DNA of 64,000 nucleotides from Umbilicaria muhlenbergii. Taxonomy: Eukaryota > Ascomycota > Lecanoromycetes > Umbilicariales > Umbilicariaceae. How positions within the stretch are numbered: the first letter of the stretch is position 1; each line of letters starts with the position of its first letter. The notes beneath the pieces were generated by a model. That model was not told the origin of the DNA. It searched no databases and saw nothing but the letters and a program-made list of their open reading frames with translations. Shown here in pieces: positions 53,394 to 63,889 of the stretch. The stretch is taken from contig KK106984.1 of NCBI GenBank assembly GCA_000611775.1, positions 3,759,341 to 3,823,340 on the forward strand, given 5' to 3'. The position numbers and the translations under genes were made by a program.

Positions 53394-55388
53394 ATGGACC
53401 CTGTGTTCCAGCCGTTACGAAGGCGTTATAGAGACCATGTGTTTGTATGGGATAAAAAGTTCACTAACCGGCAGAAGCAGGCTTACTGCGCTCATGACAA
53501 CAAACTGGAACCTAAACCTCAACAAACCCTGATCACAGCATTTTTAGAAGCAGACGCTTCGAAGCTAGATCCACCGCAATATAACTACACTACTCTCGGT
53601 GCTTTCCTTGACCGGGCTGACGAAGCTGTGATACGGACGGACCCAACCCCATCTAGGCATACTCGGTCACTCGCTTGGCTTGACGACCGGTGTGATAATA
53701 CTGGATGGAAAGATCACTACGGTGGAGAGCGTTCAGCAAGAAATTGGGATGAGTATCCAAGTCATCCTCCTGAAGGGGAGAATGTTCGCTCAGACGTTCT
53801 TGACGTTGGAGACCTCTATAGAAGACTTTGTAGGAGTGTAAGTGAGACAGGTATTCTCTGTTGGGGCAGAACTGATCCACCAAAGAGACAAGAAGCCAAT
53901 AACAACGCTGAGCGACGTTTGATGTACGTTTGAGATGTTTCTTTTTGATCTTCTTGATGTACGTGTTAATGCCATCAATACTAGTTATGTCGCAGATATG
54001 TCTCCAGAATGCGCGCTCGCGATAGCTTTGACAACTTCCCGCACCCAAATTCCTGTTATGCGAGATTTCCTAGAGCGATATGTTTCCGGCCGAGTGTTCT
54101 TTGGTGTATCGATGGTCTGTATTTTAACAGGAGTGCTTTCTCCACCTATGGCTAATGTTTTCAGCATCCCCGTTTCGGGTTTGCCTTGGAGTTTCACCTA
54201 CCCTACTACGCTCTACGCCGAAGCCCACTGACCGATGCTGACTCCAGGGGGCTCCGGCGCTGTGGTAAATTCAATTCTATTCGAAAAAGTACTGGAGACC
54301 CGGAGTATCTTTACGAGGCGCAGATCTCTCTCCTAGTGACCGGCATTGATGAATGGTTTTGGACCGCCTACTGCTGTGTAGAGACCTACTTCGGTAGTGA
54401 GCAATCTATTCGATTCTATCACGACAGAGAACTCGATGCGGCGACGGGCGGAGCGCGGCAATCACATATGCCGATTTGGAATCCTCGTCACTACTATCTC
54501 CTAGTCCTATCTCATCGGATAATGCAGATCACGAAGGAATGGGCGAATCTGGTCAATACGATAGACAAACGATTAGAATGCCATGTAAGTAAGTGCACAG
54601 CCCTGCGTTGATCCTTTGCTAAATACCGCCAGGAAGAGAGCATCTTCGACGAGACAATAAGGGACGCATGCCTGATTGATGACGAGGAGCTCAACCGTAC
54701 GAAGGATTACACCGGGACAATAGAGTTGCTTCGACTTCTGCACAATTCCTTGGTGAAGATTCTTGAATCATGGGAGGGCTTTGAGAATGGTGAGCTTCAA
54801 TATTTTGACGTCCGTGAGCAAGAAACTTTGCACCATCTCTGGAACACCTATCTTGCAAACATTGAAAAGGACATCACCGAGCTCCGGTCCTTACGGCGCA
54901 CATTACAACAACGAATTGAGATGTTCGATGCGATGAGGAACGGGGTAAGTACTATTCGAAGGATATGTTTAGAGACTTCCCTGATGGACTCAGCTAGTGA
55001 ACGCTTCTTCGATGGTTGAGAGCCGAGTGGCTACACAGCAAGGGCAGAACATCGGTCGTCTCACTAGAGTAACAGTCGTATGTTTCCCAAAAATTGCTAA
55101 GGGGAAGTGAGATGCCCTAACAAGACCAGGCCTACTTGCCTCTGAGCCTAAGCGCTGTAAGTTACGCCCAAACCGATTCAGTATACGAGGTTTTCCAAAG
55201 TTGACTTGGTTCAGAGCATTTTCAGCATGATCATTATTCCTCGCGGTGCATCGTGGACCGCATACGCTCTGGTCACATCATCTCTAACAATATTAACGCT
55301 GATTGTGGCTTTCAAGTCCAAATCCTTGATGTGCATGATCGTGCTCGCCGCCCAGGATTTCCGGGAACTAGTAAGGCATCGATCTTGA
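53394..55388 (+). CDS. CorA-like fungal membrane protein
   Basis: Large fungal family with a CorA-like C-terminal membrane region; often annotated as Mg2+ transporter-like, role unproven. Seven exons: 53394-53923, 53985-54114, 54165-54584, 54633-54944, 54994-55077, 55130-55156, 55215-55388; introns 61, 50, 48, 49, 52 and 58 nt; 1677 nt, 558 aa. Joined features: RLIYVADMSPECALAIAL, HPRFGFALEFHLPYYALRR, LLVTGIDEWFWTAYCCVETY, a helical part (EKDITELRSLRRTLQQRIEM), then VESRVATQQGQNIGRLTRVT, AYLPLSLSA and a last hydrophobic segment (TAYALVTSSLTILTLIVAF). The signature GMN of true CorA channels is absent; SIFSM stands in its place. Exon 6 is 27 nt. The gene appears intact, without stop codons or frameshifts, despite its repeat-rich right flank. 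Confidence 0.88.
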
Positions 55389-55612
55389 TCAGGAACTGCG
55401 AGGCTGTAAGAGGTTCATGAGGGAATAGATAGATCTTTGAAAGTTTCATTCAATGTCAATTAGAGCTGCTAGAGTTAAGCTACGACTGTATTGTACACCT
55501 TCCACACACAACATGATTGCACGAATGACACCTTGGATGGGTACTGATTAATATAGGACCTTCGCAACACTGGCACTACGAATGAGTTAGACATTTGCTT
55601 AAGAGATTAGCT

Positions 55613-56023
55613 TCAGTGAGTAGGAAAACTCACACAATAAAAGTATGTAGCTGCTATCGGTTTTTGGGGCTGCGCCTCAGGCGGCGGCCCAGGCATCTCG
55701 TGGAACTTTGAGGCCCACAAGGTAATATCACCCATGCGCATGTCCTTCTGCTTGTCTCTAACCTCACTACACCCTGTACACTTCAAACCCGCACAGTCGG
55801 TTTGTTTGCGCGTTCTAGGCTCCAGCAGCGTTGTAGTTGTCCGTTGACTACCAGTTCCCTTGCACCACAAGGAAGTCAGTCCATCATACGCAGCCTGCAG
55901 TACATAGTGTTCAAAGCCTACACAAGGCCGCTTATAACTCGCAACTAGAAGATCCGAGACGGGGACATTCTCTTCGAACTCGTGGTAATGGTGGCGCAGA
56001 TCCAGGATATCCGGTGGATCCAT
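55613..56023 (-). CDS. Small hypothetical protein, weak
   Basis: Open frame of 136 codons from an ATG at 56023 (MDPPDILDLRHHYHEFEENV). No domain recognised. It has a Cys cluster (CAGLKCTGCSEV) and ends FYCVSFPTH. It could be an internal or terminal exon of a longer gene, a relic, or chance. Its codon use is not obviously different from neighbours. Listed because it is the best frame in a 3.7-kb gene-poor stretch. Confidence 0.3.
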   Translation of the reverse strand: MDPPDILDLRHHYHEFEENVPVSDLLVASYKRPCVGFEHYVLQAAYDGLTSLWCKGTGSQRTTTTLLEPRTRKQTDCAGLKCTGCSEVRDKQKDMRMGDITLWASKFHEMPGPPPEAQPQKPIAATYFYCVSFPTH

Positions 56024-57200
56024 GAAGTAGGACAGAGTAATTCACGGAACTTGCATCAAAGGACGACGCCCCTCTCTCTTGTGACTCAGCGCCGGCACAG
56101 CCCACAGCCTCCAGGCGGCGGAACACGGCTTGCCTCAGGCGACTTTTCGCCATTACCTTACTTTTCATTAACGCTTTGTGGTTAGTCGCCGCCACCATGC
56201 TGGGGTCCGCCTGCCGAGAACACGTGGCGAATATTTATGGTCCAGCAGTATTATTCTAACTAAACTATTGAATAATTCTACAACAAATTCAGATGTACTT
56301 CCGTAAAGAAGTATTCAATTACAAAGACGCAGAGGTAAATGAGCTCTACAAGTCAACAATCAAAAGCGACTCAATATATGTTCTGGTTGTGAAGTTATTC
56401 AATTGTTCAGCTTCTCTTGGGTATTGTGTTGCGTAAAACAGGCCTGAGTAGACTGTCACACTGCAACAGATTGCCTGTTTCTCAGCCAAACTTTTCCCCT
56501 TCAAAGAGTGTTGGTTTGACTGTTCATTGGCATGCTAATAAAGACATCTGCTCTCATTGTCTCTTCCACTGCTGCTGCCGCCATCCCCTTCTCTCTTACA
56601 AGCTTAGAACATGCAAGGTTGTCACAAGGCTTGAGACGATACTTACTTCGGTTAGTACCAAATAGTGGCGAGAACTCGCCTGAGGCAAAGCCGGTCGGAA
56701 CAAATACGGCGATTTGCCGAGTGATATCCCTATAGGTTTTAAATTGCTACTTTCTCCCTCAGACTCAATAGTTTATCATTCTATACCCCTACTACGTACT
56801 TAACGTCCAAAGCATCGATTAGATCAATTGACAGCGTCTGATAGTTCGCCTCGATGGCGTCGTACCACAATCTAACTTTTCCAGAACTTTTGAAGCCTGC
56901 CTCACGTAGTCACCATGTCACCGGCGCTTTTTCTCTAGCACTCCCTCTCACAACTGAGCCTTGCCCTTTTTGTCAGACATTTCCATCAACACTCAGGAGG
57001 CCACAGATTCAGAATTTGAAGCTGCAAGGACCTTTCAACATGTGGGACGAGGACTTGCAAGGTATGCGTGGGGGGTGGCAGCAGCAGCGGAGTGGCGGTG
57101 ATGACATCAAGGGGGCCGGAGAGCAACGGCGACGGCGACATCGGTGATATTCAACGTTGACCACCTAACCCCAAGCCCCTGACCAATATATACTGCATAT

Positions 57201-57260
57201 CTAACCCTAACCCCCTATCCGCTCACTGCGCTCACCTCTAACCCTAACCTACCTAACCGT
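57201..57260. repeat. Interstitial telomere-like CTAACC tracts
   Basis: Two short runs, ctaaccctaacccc (57201-57214) and ctaaccctaacctacctaacc (57239-57259), resemble the fungal telomere repeat (TTAGGG)n read on the other strand. Unique sequence continues on both sides, so this is interstitial, not a chromosome end. Confidence 0.8.
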
Positions 57261-57655
57261 TGCCATAATATATTTGCAGAAGCAGGGGTAGAACATTCAT
57301 TATTAGTTGTTTACAAGGTATATAACTCATCCGCCTAGAAGAAAAAATGATCGAGTTTGGAAGAGAAAGTTAACAATAGAAAACTTTCTGGGGTCCTTGT
57401 AAAATGACACCCCTGGTTCTTACATTAACACCCTCATATCTCCACGTGCCCCCTAAAATATACGACTCTTGGTTAAAAGCCTACCTAAATCATATACTCG
57501 TACTAAAAGTGAGGTTTACAACGCAGACGCTGAAGTGCTCACCACGCTCACTTCGGACGCTGGATTCTGCCTTTGCAGTAAACAGAACACTGAGGCTCTC
57601 CGTATAGAGGGTTAAATTTAGGTGTGAGCGCAGCGAGCAGTTAGATGATTGGGAT
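57213..57655. mobile_element. Candidate MITE-like element with inverted ends
   Basis: GCTCACTGCGCTCACC (57221-57236) is matched in reverse by GGTGTGAGCGCAGCGAGC (57621-57638); the similarity extends outwards as gapped CTAACCCT/AGGGTTAA-type matches. The arms enclose about 400 bp without coding capacity, including another GCTCACCACGCTCAC-like stretch near 57537. This fits a decayed non-autonomous DNA element. No target-site duplication could be fixed by eye. Confidence 0.45.
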
Positions 57656-58515
57656 TTAAAACATTTGCATTTGCATTTTGCAGACTCTGTCACAACTGGT
57701 TTGTTCCAGAAAATCGTGACTGGCTTGTATCCGAATAATCACAAAATCTTTACTCTTTAACTAACGACAACAGTCACCTACTCCCCATGTCTAGAACATA
57801 AGAACATTATCATTTCAAAGAGTTCAGTCAATGGGATTGATAGAGCTAAGCTACTTATACTCTGTAGTACAATTCCCACAAAAGTGATGAGCACACGGCG
57901 AACACACTGGTTGACCCACCATCGCGTACGGGCCCTTGCCACATTCACACTACGAACCGGTCAGACATTCATCACCCATGGAGACGGGCTTTGCCCACCG
58001 GGAAGACTCACGCAATACCACCCTGTTGGCTTCACTCCGGGCGCTTTGTAGGGCCCTGAGGCCTGCAAGCCACCGGCATCATTCATGCTCGTATCATTTC
58101 CCTCCTGCTTTCCGGTCTCGCTGTCACGCGTGCTGCTTCCAAGCGGTGTCATCTTCGTGGATTGGCTAGAACCTCCCTGGGTCTAGAGGGAAAGTCAGTC
58201 TGTCGTGTACACTTTGGTACGAGAAGCTCTGCGTTTGGAGCCTACGCAACGCCATTGGGAACTCACAGCTGGGTTCTTCGAGGAAGGGACATCCTCGTCG
58301 GCCGCGTGCGAGCGGTGGCGCGGACTCTGTGTGTTTGGTCGATCCATCTTGAATTTTGATTAAAGACTTTAGGAGGGAGGACTGGCTTTGGGGAGCAAGC
58401 CTTGAAAGGGCGAGGCCTCCTTAATATGCCGTCCAACGTTCAGTCTCATGGCTTGATCAAGGGCGACACTGAAAGGATGGCTACAGGACATGATCATGAA
58501 CGAGAGCCAGTTCTT

Positions 58516-58830
58516 GGACGACCGGAACTGGTACAATCATAAGAGACAGCGACTTTCCGAGTCTACAATACCTGCAATCACAAATTAGAGCCTTTGCTTG
58601 GATATTCGGAGTGATATCGTTGTCAAGGACAACGCGTTTCCGAGTTGACATTACCTGCAGTCACATTCTAGAACGTTTGTTTGGACTATGGGATGATATC
58701 ATCCTAAGAGACAGCGACTTTCCGGTGTAGCACATGCAGTCACGAATGAAGCTTTTGCCTGGACGATCGTGATGACATTATCGTAAGAAGCAGCGACTTC
58801 CCGGGTCACGACCTCGGAAGTTGATCACGA
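58516..58830. repeat. Four diverged tandem units of about 80 bp
   Basis: Units start at GGAC/GGAT and run 58516-58599 (84 bp), 58600-58682 (83), 58683-58760 (78) and 58761 to about 58830. Shared blocks in order: GGAC(G/T)AT, GATATCAT, AAGAGACAGCGACTTTCC, a short spacer, CCTGCA(A/G)TCAC, then TTTGC(C/T)T. Spacing of blocks is kept while single bases differ. Function unknown. Confidence 0.85.
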
Positions 58831-59143
58831 AGACACGCAATGACAACGTTCCCAAGTCCGTACAAGCTGCTCGCCTCCCTGCTCGTTACACCATTTTCGG
58901 GGCTGTGCTTATGAGTGTAACATAGAGAAAGGAAGATATGCGATTCGTAGCAAGGTAGGTAGTAACCCTAGCTCCCTGAACATGAGTGTAAGCTACGTCA
59001 CCAGCTTATTACCTTCTTGAGACTGCTCGTATATTGGAACCACCGCCGATGACAGCAAGCCCCGTTCCACACATACTGGTATCTTCCAACGCCATCGCTA
59101 TGCCCATATCCAATCCTCCCGTGACCCAAGACTTCCCACCGAC

Positions 59144-60073
59144 TCAAACCTGAATCAAATCCGGTACCGCAGGGCCAACACCCCTTAACAGAACCACCGT
59201 GTCCCCATTCCCCACCCCCACCCCCACCTTCTCCCCAAAATCCAGTAATCTCCCCCCTTCAACATGAAAGACCCTAAGCTTCTCCTCCTCGCCTCCGCCT
59301 CTATTATTCATATTCTGCACCTGCAGCCCCTTCGCCGCCGCATCCAGCACCCTCCCCACACTCCATTCCTTGTTATACCAGAACTGGCCCTTGGGGAATT
59401 TGCTCGTCGTCGTCGCCGCCTCCGCTTCCACATGGAGATATATCCTCTGATCCGTCGGGACCTTCTCGTCACCCTTGGCCGTCTTTTTAAGCTGATTCAG
59501 CGCTATAATTCTGCTGGAACTACTCGAAGGTTTCGGTTTGGGGAGGACGGCTGTCTGTTTCTCCTTGCCCCAGGCTCGGAGACGACTGAACGCCGCTCGC
59601 GCCTTCTCGACGTTCTGCGTTTGGGAATTGGGACCTGAGGCGGGGCGTGCGCCGATGGGGATGAGTTTGGCGCAGTCGTGGTCTTCGCGTAGGCGGTGCT
59701 TGAGGCAGTATTGTCGATTGCAGATTGTACAGCCCACGCCTACGTTCGTAAGAGTGTTTATATAGGTCTTGCATGTCGGATGCGAGCATTGGGTCGCGGT
59801 TAGTAGAGTGGGTTTCCCGGGGCTGGCGCTCGACGCGGCTTCTTTTCGGCGGGCGGCCGCCCAGGCGCCAGCATGGGGGCATTTGTGCGCGGTCTCGGTG
59901 CGGTGGTCGAGGCAGTAAGTTCCTTTGCAGGATTCGCAGCGGAAGGGGAGGAAGTCGAGTTGGTTGCAGTAGGTGTATTGGCAGTGGGCGCCGATGGCTT
60001 CGACTTCTTTGTCCATGGTGGTGAAGGTTTGGGCGTCCGGGGAGGAGGAGGTTTGAGTGGAGGAGGACGCCAT
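59144..60073 (-). CDS. CUZ1: AN1-type zinc-finger protein, CUZ1-like
   Basis: Homologue of yeast Cuz1, a proteasome/Cdc48-associated factor for arsenite and proteotoxic stress. Intronless, 309 aa, start ATG at 60073. Two AN1 zinc fingers: ligands C31, C36, C46, C49, C54, H57, H63, C65 and C96, C101, C115, C118, C123, H126, H132, C134. A basic linker follows (KARAAFSRLRAWGKEKQT). The C-terminal part (about 190-309) looks ubiquitin-like, with RIYLHVEAEA and GQFWYNKEWSVGRVLDAAA. Length and order fit Cuz1 and animal ZFAND1. Symbol assigned by domain order. Confidence 0.9.
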   Translation of the reverse strand: MASSSTQTSSSPDAQTFTTMDKEVEAIGAHCQYTYCNQLDFLPFRCESCKGTYCLDHRTETAHKCPHAGAWAAARRKEAASSASPGKPTLLTATQCSHPTCKTYINTLTNVGVGCTICNRQYCLKHRLREDHDCAKLIPIGARPASGPNSQTQNVEKARAAFSRLRAWGKEKQTAVLPKPKPSSSSSRIIALNQLKKTAKGDEKVPTDQRIYLHVEAEAATTTSKFPKGQFWYNKEWSVGRVLDAAAKGLQVQNMNNRGGGEEEKLRVFHVEGGRLLDFGEKVGVGVGNGDTVVLLRGVGPAVPDLIQV

Positions 60074-61619
60074 GGTTGGGTTCTATGATTGGGCTTATGA
60101 GTAAGGGAGAGGAAGCGTGCTTGGGACTCGCCACCCGTAGGCAGCGCGGTGTCGTCAGCTCGCGGCCAAGGGAGGATTGATAATAAGGCCGAGGCCGAGA
60201 AGCTGCTGGAAGGCTTCCCAGCATGAAGGTCGCCGCCGCTAAGGTAGGATGACTGGATGATCAGCCGCTGTGATGGTGCGGGAGCTAAACCTAAAGCTAC
60301 CCGCCGCGCCCCTCAGCCCGGCCGCCTCGCTCAGCCGCCTCGCCCGCCCAGTAGGGCAAGTCCGTATTATGCTGCCCTTGAAGTTCCGATCCTCGGGGGA
60401 TAGTGATATCGACATTAACTACTGTGCTACCTTGCTGCGGTGCTGATCACCCTACCTCTCTTAAGAGAGAGCATCCCGAATCAGCGGTGCCCCGGCTTGG
60501 TGGGCAAATGTCCAACGACAAGGTTTTACCCCCACGCCTGATGCTTTCCAAGAAGAACTCTCTTTCTCCTCCCGCGACGTTCTCCACAGGATCTGTTCTT
60601 CTTTTGTACCGATGCAGACGGCCCATTGCAAGGCCATCCCCTAAAACGTCAGCTAGCTTCCAGCTTACCGGGCATGGCAGGTCCCCGAGGCCACGTCAAC
60701 GTCGGCCTATCAACCGAATTCATTCAGTTGTACGGCCAAGTATCAGCCATCGTCATTAGACGTGGCTTAAGCCTCTGGATCCTACTTTTCACAGAAGCTA
60801 CAAAGATCTCCTAGTCTGAAGTTTGCCAGGCGGCCTCCAATTCGAGCCTCTACTTACAGGGACTGCCAGATCGATCACATCCTCTCACATCGTCTTCACA
60901 TCGTATACCGTTTTGCTTTAGATATTGAGTTCTGCTCAACCGTTTTGCAAGTGTTCTCTTAGAATACACCGAGTCCTTCTTTCCCCTTAAACTCTGCCAT
61001 TTTCAGCGTCCAATCCCAGTCGAAATACCCTCTTGTTCGCCCAGGCATCCCTCCCAGAACCTTCACCAATGATCTGACTCGAGCGTTTCCTTCTTTGATA
61101 GTTACCATTTCTGACACTGATATCTTTTGCGGAAGTTCTGTTATCAATATCTGGTGTTGATCGCTTCTTGAATAGGCCAAAGAATCAAGGAAGTAGATCA
61201 TATCCGAAAGTGGTTGCGAGAAGTGGATCTGTACGAGTACTCCCACATATCTCTGCTGTTCATGTTGAAACGTCGCATTTGATGTTTCGGTCTTGCTTAG
61301 ATTGATCAACTTCGGTTGGGGCGCCAATAGATTCCTTAAAGTATTTCCATTTCAGAATCTACCATCGTACGTTTCAACACCTCGGCTGATAGAGGGAAAA
61401 GAAGTATGATATATTGGGCGTCCCTTCAGCCCCTTGGGCGGACGTTCGAAGGCCACGTAAAGTGCGAGCGGCCCACACAGTACGGTATTATGAGCAGAAC
61501 ATTAGCCGTGGGGCTTATCTAGTCCATACTGGCTTCCTCAACTATGTCCTTGCGGTCGATCCTTGCAGTCCGTCCAATCTCCCGCTCATACAACGTGGCA
61601 TTTCTGGACTCAACACAGC
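60074..61619. other. Intergenic, 1.55 kb
   Basis: Divergent spacer between CUZ1-like and the secreted-protein gene, so it carries both promoters. Minus-strand frame 60959-61327 is open for 122 codons but starts with TTG, with an in-frame TGA shortly upstream; it is not called. A CCGCC/CGCC-rich stretch occurs at 60295-60350. Confidence 0.55.
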
Positions 61620-62300
61620 ATGCGAGCCCTGTGCCTGGCGCTCGTTTCGGGATTGGCCCAGTTCGCTGCCTTCGGCTTGGCAGTACCCATCAGCGGTGAC
61701 CCTCCTTCATTTCTGTTCGCTCGTGGACAGTCAACCTGCAGCAACGTACCCAGTGTTGTGGCCGGGACGTAAGTAAAATGACATTCATTTGCCTGCGCTT
61801 ATTCTGGAGAAGGTCGACAACTGATCTGCATTTTCAGCAAAACTCCAGCATATTCTACATCTTTAAAGTCTCGCAGCCAGCCCCCCACTGTTCCTCCACG
61901 AAGTTTTCCCAGTGGACAAATTACATTCTGCGCCTCAAACTGTTACACCTTCAATGTATTCCAATCAATCGCAGATCCCGACTTCGGGGACGTGCAACAC
62001 GCCATGCTGAGTTTCCTCGACACCGTGTACCATCATATCATGAACCGCATCGAAAAAGGAGGCGATCGTGTGATCCAATTTGGCGGCCTGTATACAGAAA
62101 ACCCGGAGGGCTGGCTCCAGCTGTATCTCGGCAATGCAAACAACCACCAGTTGACCTGGGGTGTCGCCGCCGCTGCTGTACAGGCAATGGCGACGTTCAT
62201 GCAACAGGCCGGTGCTGGGCCGATTACCTGGCAGATCTGGGATGGTATGAATCGAGTTGGTGTGGGTTGGCTGCAGATTTATCGTCCTCCGTCAAATTAG
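61620..62300 (+). CDS. Small secreted protein, unknown function
   Basis: Predicted secreted protein of 203 aa; I do not recognise a named family. Exons 61620-61768 and 61838-62300, intron 69 nt with good splice sites; 612 nt. Start ATG at 61620 begins a clear signal peptide (MRALCLALVSGLAQFAAFGL, cleavage near AVP). The mature part has few cysteines (STCSNV and TFCASNCYTF), then a compact C-terminal domain with DFGDVQHAMLSFLDTVYHHI, YTENPEGWLQLYLGNANNHQ, LTWGVAAAAVQAMATFM and ITWQIWDGMNRVGVGWLQIY. The repeated Trp pattern suggests a small globular fold; I have a vague memory of similar WDG-NxVGVG endings in other ascomycete secreted proteins. Candidate effector or enzyme; not decidable here. 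Confidence 0.8.
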
Positions 62301-62858
62301 TCGGGGTAAAGTAATACCGCTGAAAAAGGTGTAATAAAGAAGAATTAAAAATCCCAGAATCATATGCTAATAGTGCTACTGGACTCTGTGAAAGGGTTGC
62401 ATATGTATGAAGCGACAATGCTACAGATCCTGTGCGGCTGAAGTCGGAACATGACCGTATCATATGAGAAGACTACGCAACCATATCTCAAGATTTCCCC
62501 TGATTTGTGTGATTCTGGTGCTTTTGCCTTCTCGCTCTATGTGACCTGACGAGTCCTGGCAATGGCGGAGGCTTTAGGATCCGTGGCGTGTAATGAACAA
62601 ACGCTACAAGGTGCAATGGCTCATCCAGAATTACCAATACAGATTTATTTTTTGTACACGTATACACCAATATTAGAGAGTCCATGCCTTGTATCCAACC
62701 AACCGTTCCGAGGTTGCAATATATTACACTGCCCATTCAAACGCCTTGAAAATGCCATTTCACCTCTCAGAAGTACGCCCTCCGGCCCCGAATGCAAAGG
62801 CAATGGCCCGACTCTAGATGCTGACCCTCAACCGCTCTATCACCCACTCTCACCCCCC
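62301..62858. other. Intergenic between convergent genes, 558 bp
   Basis: 3' UTRs of the secreted-protein gene and the carrier-like gene; AT-rich at 62300-62360 (AATAAAGAAGAATTAAAAATC, a possible polyadenylation region). No gene seen. Confidence 0.6.
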
Positions 62859-63889
62859 TCACTCCTCCAACCCCATCATCCTCCTCCTCACACTCCCATT
62901 AACCACCCCACCCACCCCAAATGCCGGCACAATCCTCGCCATCCGCGCAAAACTACTCCCCACCCAATCCCTACCCACCTTCCTCAGCCGCCCCCTCCAC
63001 CCCACTCCGGCCCCACTCCGATTATACAGATCCAAGCCCAACAAATGCAGCGGCGTGCTGAACAACTGGATCCCCGCCGGCGCCAGAAACTGCGCCACCG
63101 ACGCGCGCGAAACGTGTTTCTCGAGGTCGAAATCCAACGACGACGACGCGAGTGGCAGATACGGCGCCATGAGCGGCGGTAGATTGAACGACGCGAAAAC
63201 CGTCAACGAATCCCGCGCCGCAAACAAGAGGTAACTAACGCCCGGAATCCTCGGTTTCGGCGCGCCGCCCAGGGGGCCAAACAGGCGAGCGAATTGCGAG
63301 TCTTTGTATAAGCACAAGCTCATGTTGACGGAGCTGGTGGCGAGGAATTTGGCCGGCCCCGACGTGATGGTTTGGGAAGGGCGGTTGTGCAGAGTGGCAT
63401 GGAGGGTGTCGATGGTGTTGGCGGTTAGGTAGGTGCCGAAGTAGAGGGCGGTGATGAGGAAGAAGGGGCGGGAGAGGAGGAAGTGGTGGGGGCGGGTTAG
63501 GAGGGTGTGCAGGGAGGAGAGGATGGAGGCGCGTAGGGGGCGGCGGTTGGATGCGTTTTCGATGATGCCGCTATGCGTGTAGTGTTAGTTGCGCGGGGCT
63601 GGTAGGGTGAAAGGGCGTGGTGGATGTACCGGTCTATGATTGTGATTAGGGGCGCGACTAGACCGGATGCGCAGGCTGCGGCGGTCATGTCGGAGGCTAT
63701 TCGCCAGGGGAGGTCGATGGTGTTCCATTTGCGCTCTGGGTGCGGCGTTGGTGAAAGAGGAGTCTTCGGCTTTGGTACCGAGAAGGGTTTGGGGAGTGGG
63801 AGGGACACGGACGGGGTGGTGGTGTCGATGAGGTGGGAAGATGCAACGGCCAGCCTTCGAGGCTCATCGGGGCCGTTGTTGGAAGGCAT
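62859..63889 (-). CDS. Multi-pass membrane protein, mitochondrial-carrier-like
   Basis: Probable mitochondrial membrane protein; role unknown. Exons 63630-63889 and 62859-63570, intron 59 nt; 972 nt, 323 aa. The N-terminal 50 residues are disordered (Pro/Ser). Then IASDMTAAACASGLVAPLIT, a first membrane segment resembling the start of carrier repeats (small residues, Pro, then basic), FFLITALYFGTYLTANTIDT, FAARDSLTVFASFNLPPLM and FGVGGVVNGSVRRRMMG. The phrase PAKFLATSSVNMSLCLYKDS and the closing Arg-rich turn are similar to fungal proteins I recall as carrier-related but uncharacterised. The PX[DE]XX[KR] signature of true carriers is not intact. The reading frame is clean. Confidence 0.78.

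Larger units (their letters stand above)
56024..59143. other. Gene-poor, repeat-bearing 3.1-kb region
   Basis: AT-richer than the rest of the window, with frequent stops in all frames. Contains telomere-like CCCTAA tracts, an inverted-repeat pair about 400 bp apart and an 80-bp tandem repeat (each listed). No transposase or reverse-transcriptase frame was recognised. Compatible with decayed mobile DNA. Confidence 0.55.

Noticed and set aside
57201-57260. True telomere
   Set aside because: Only two or three repeat units in each tract, with unique sequence and genes on both sides.
58516-58830. CRISPR array
   Set aside because: Eukaryotic context, adjoining diverged units without spacers of constant size, no cas genes.
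60959-61327. Minus-strand frame of 122 codons
   Set aside because: Begins at TTG with an upstream in-frame stop; no ATG near the start, no domain. Could be an exon, but I cannot support a model.
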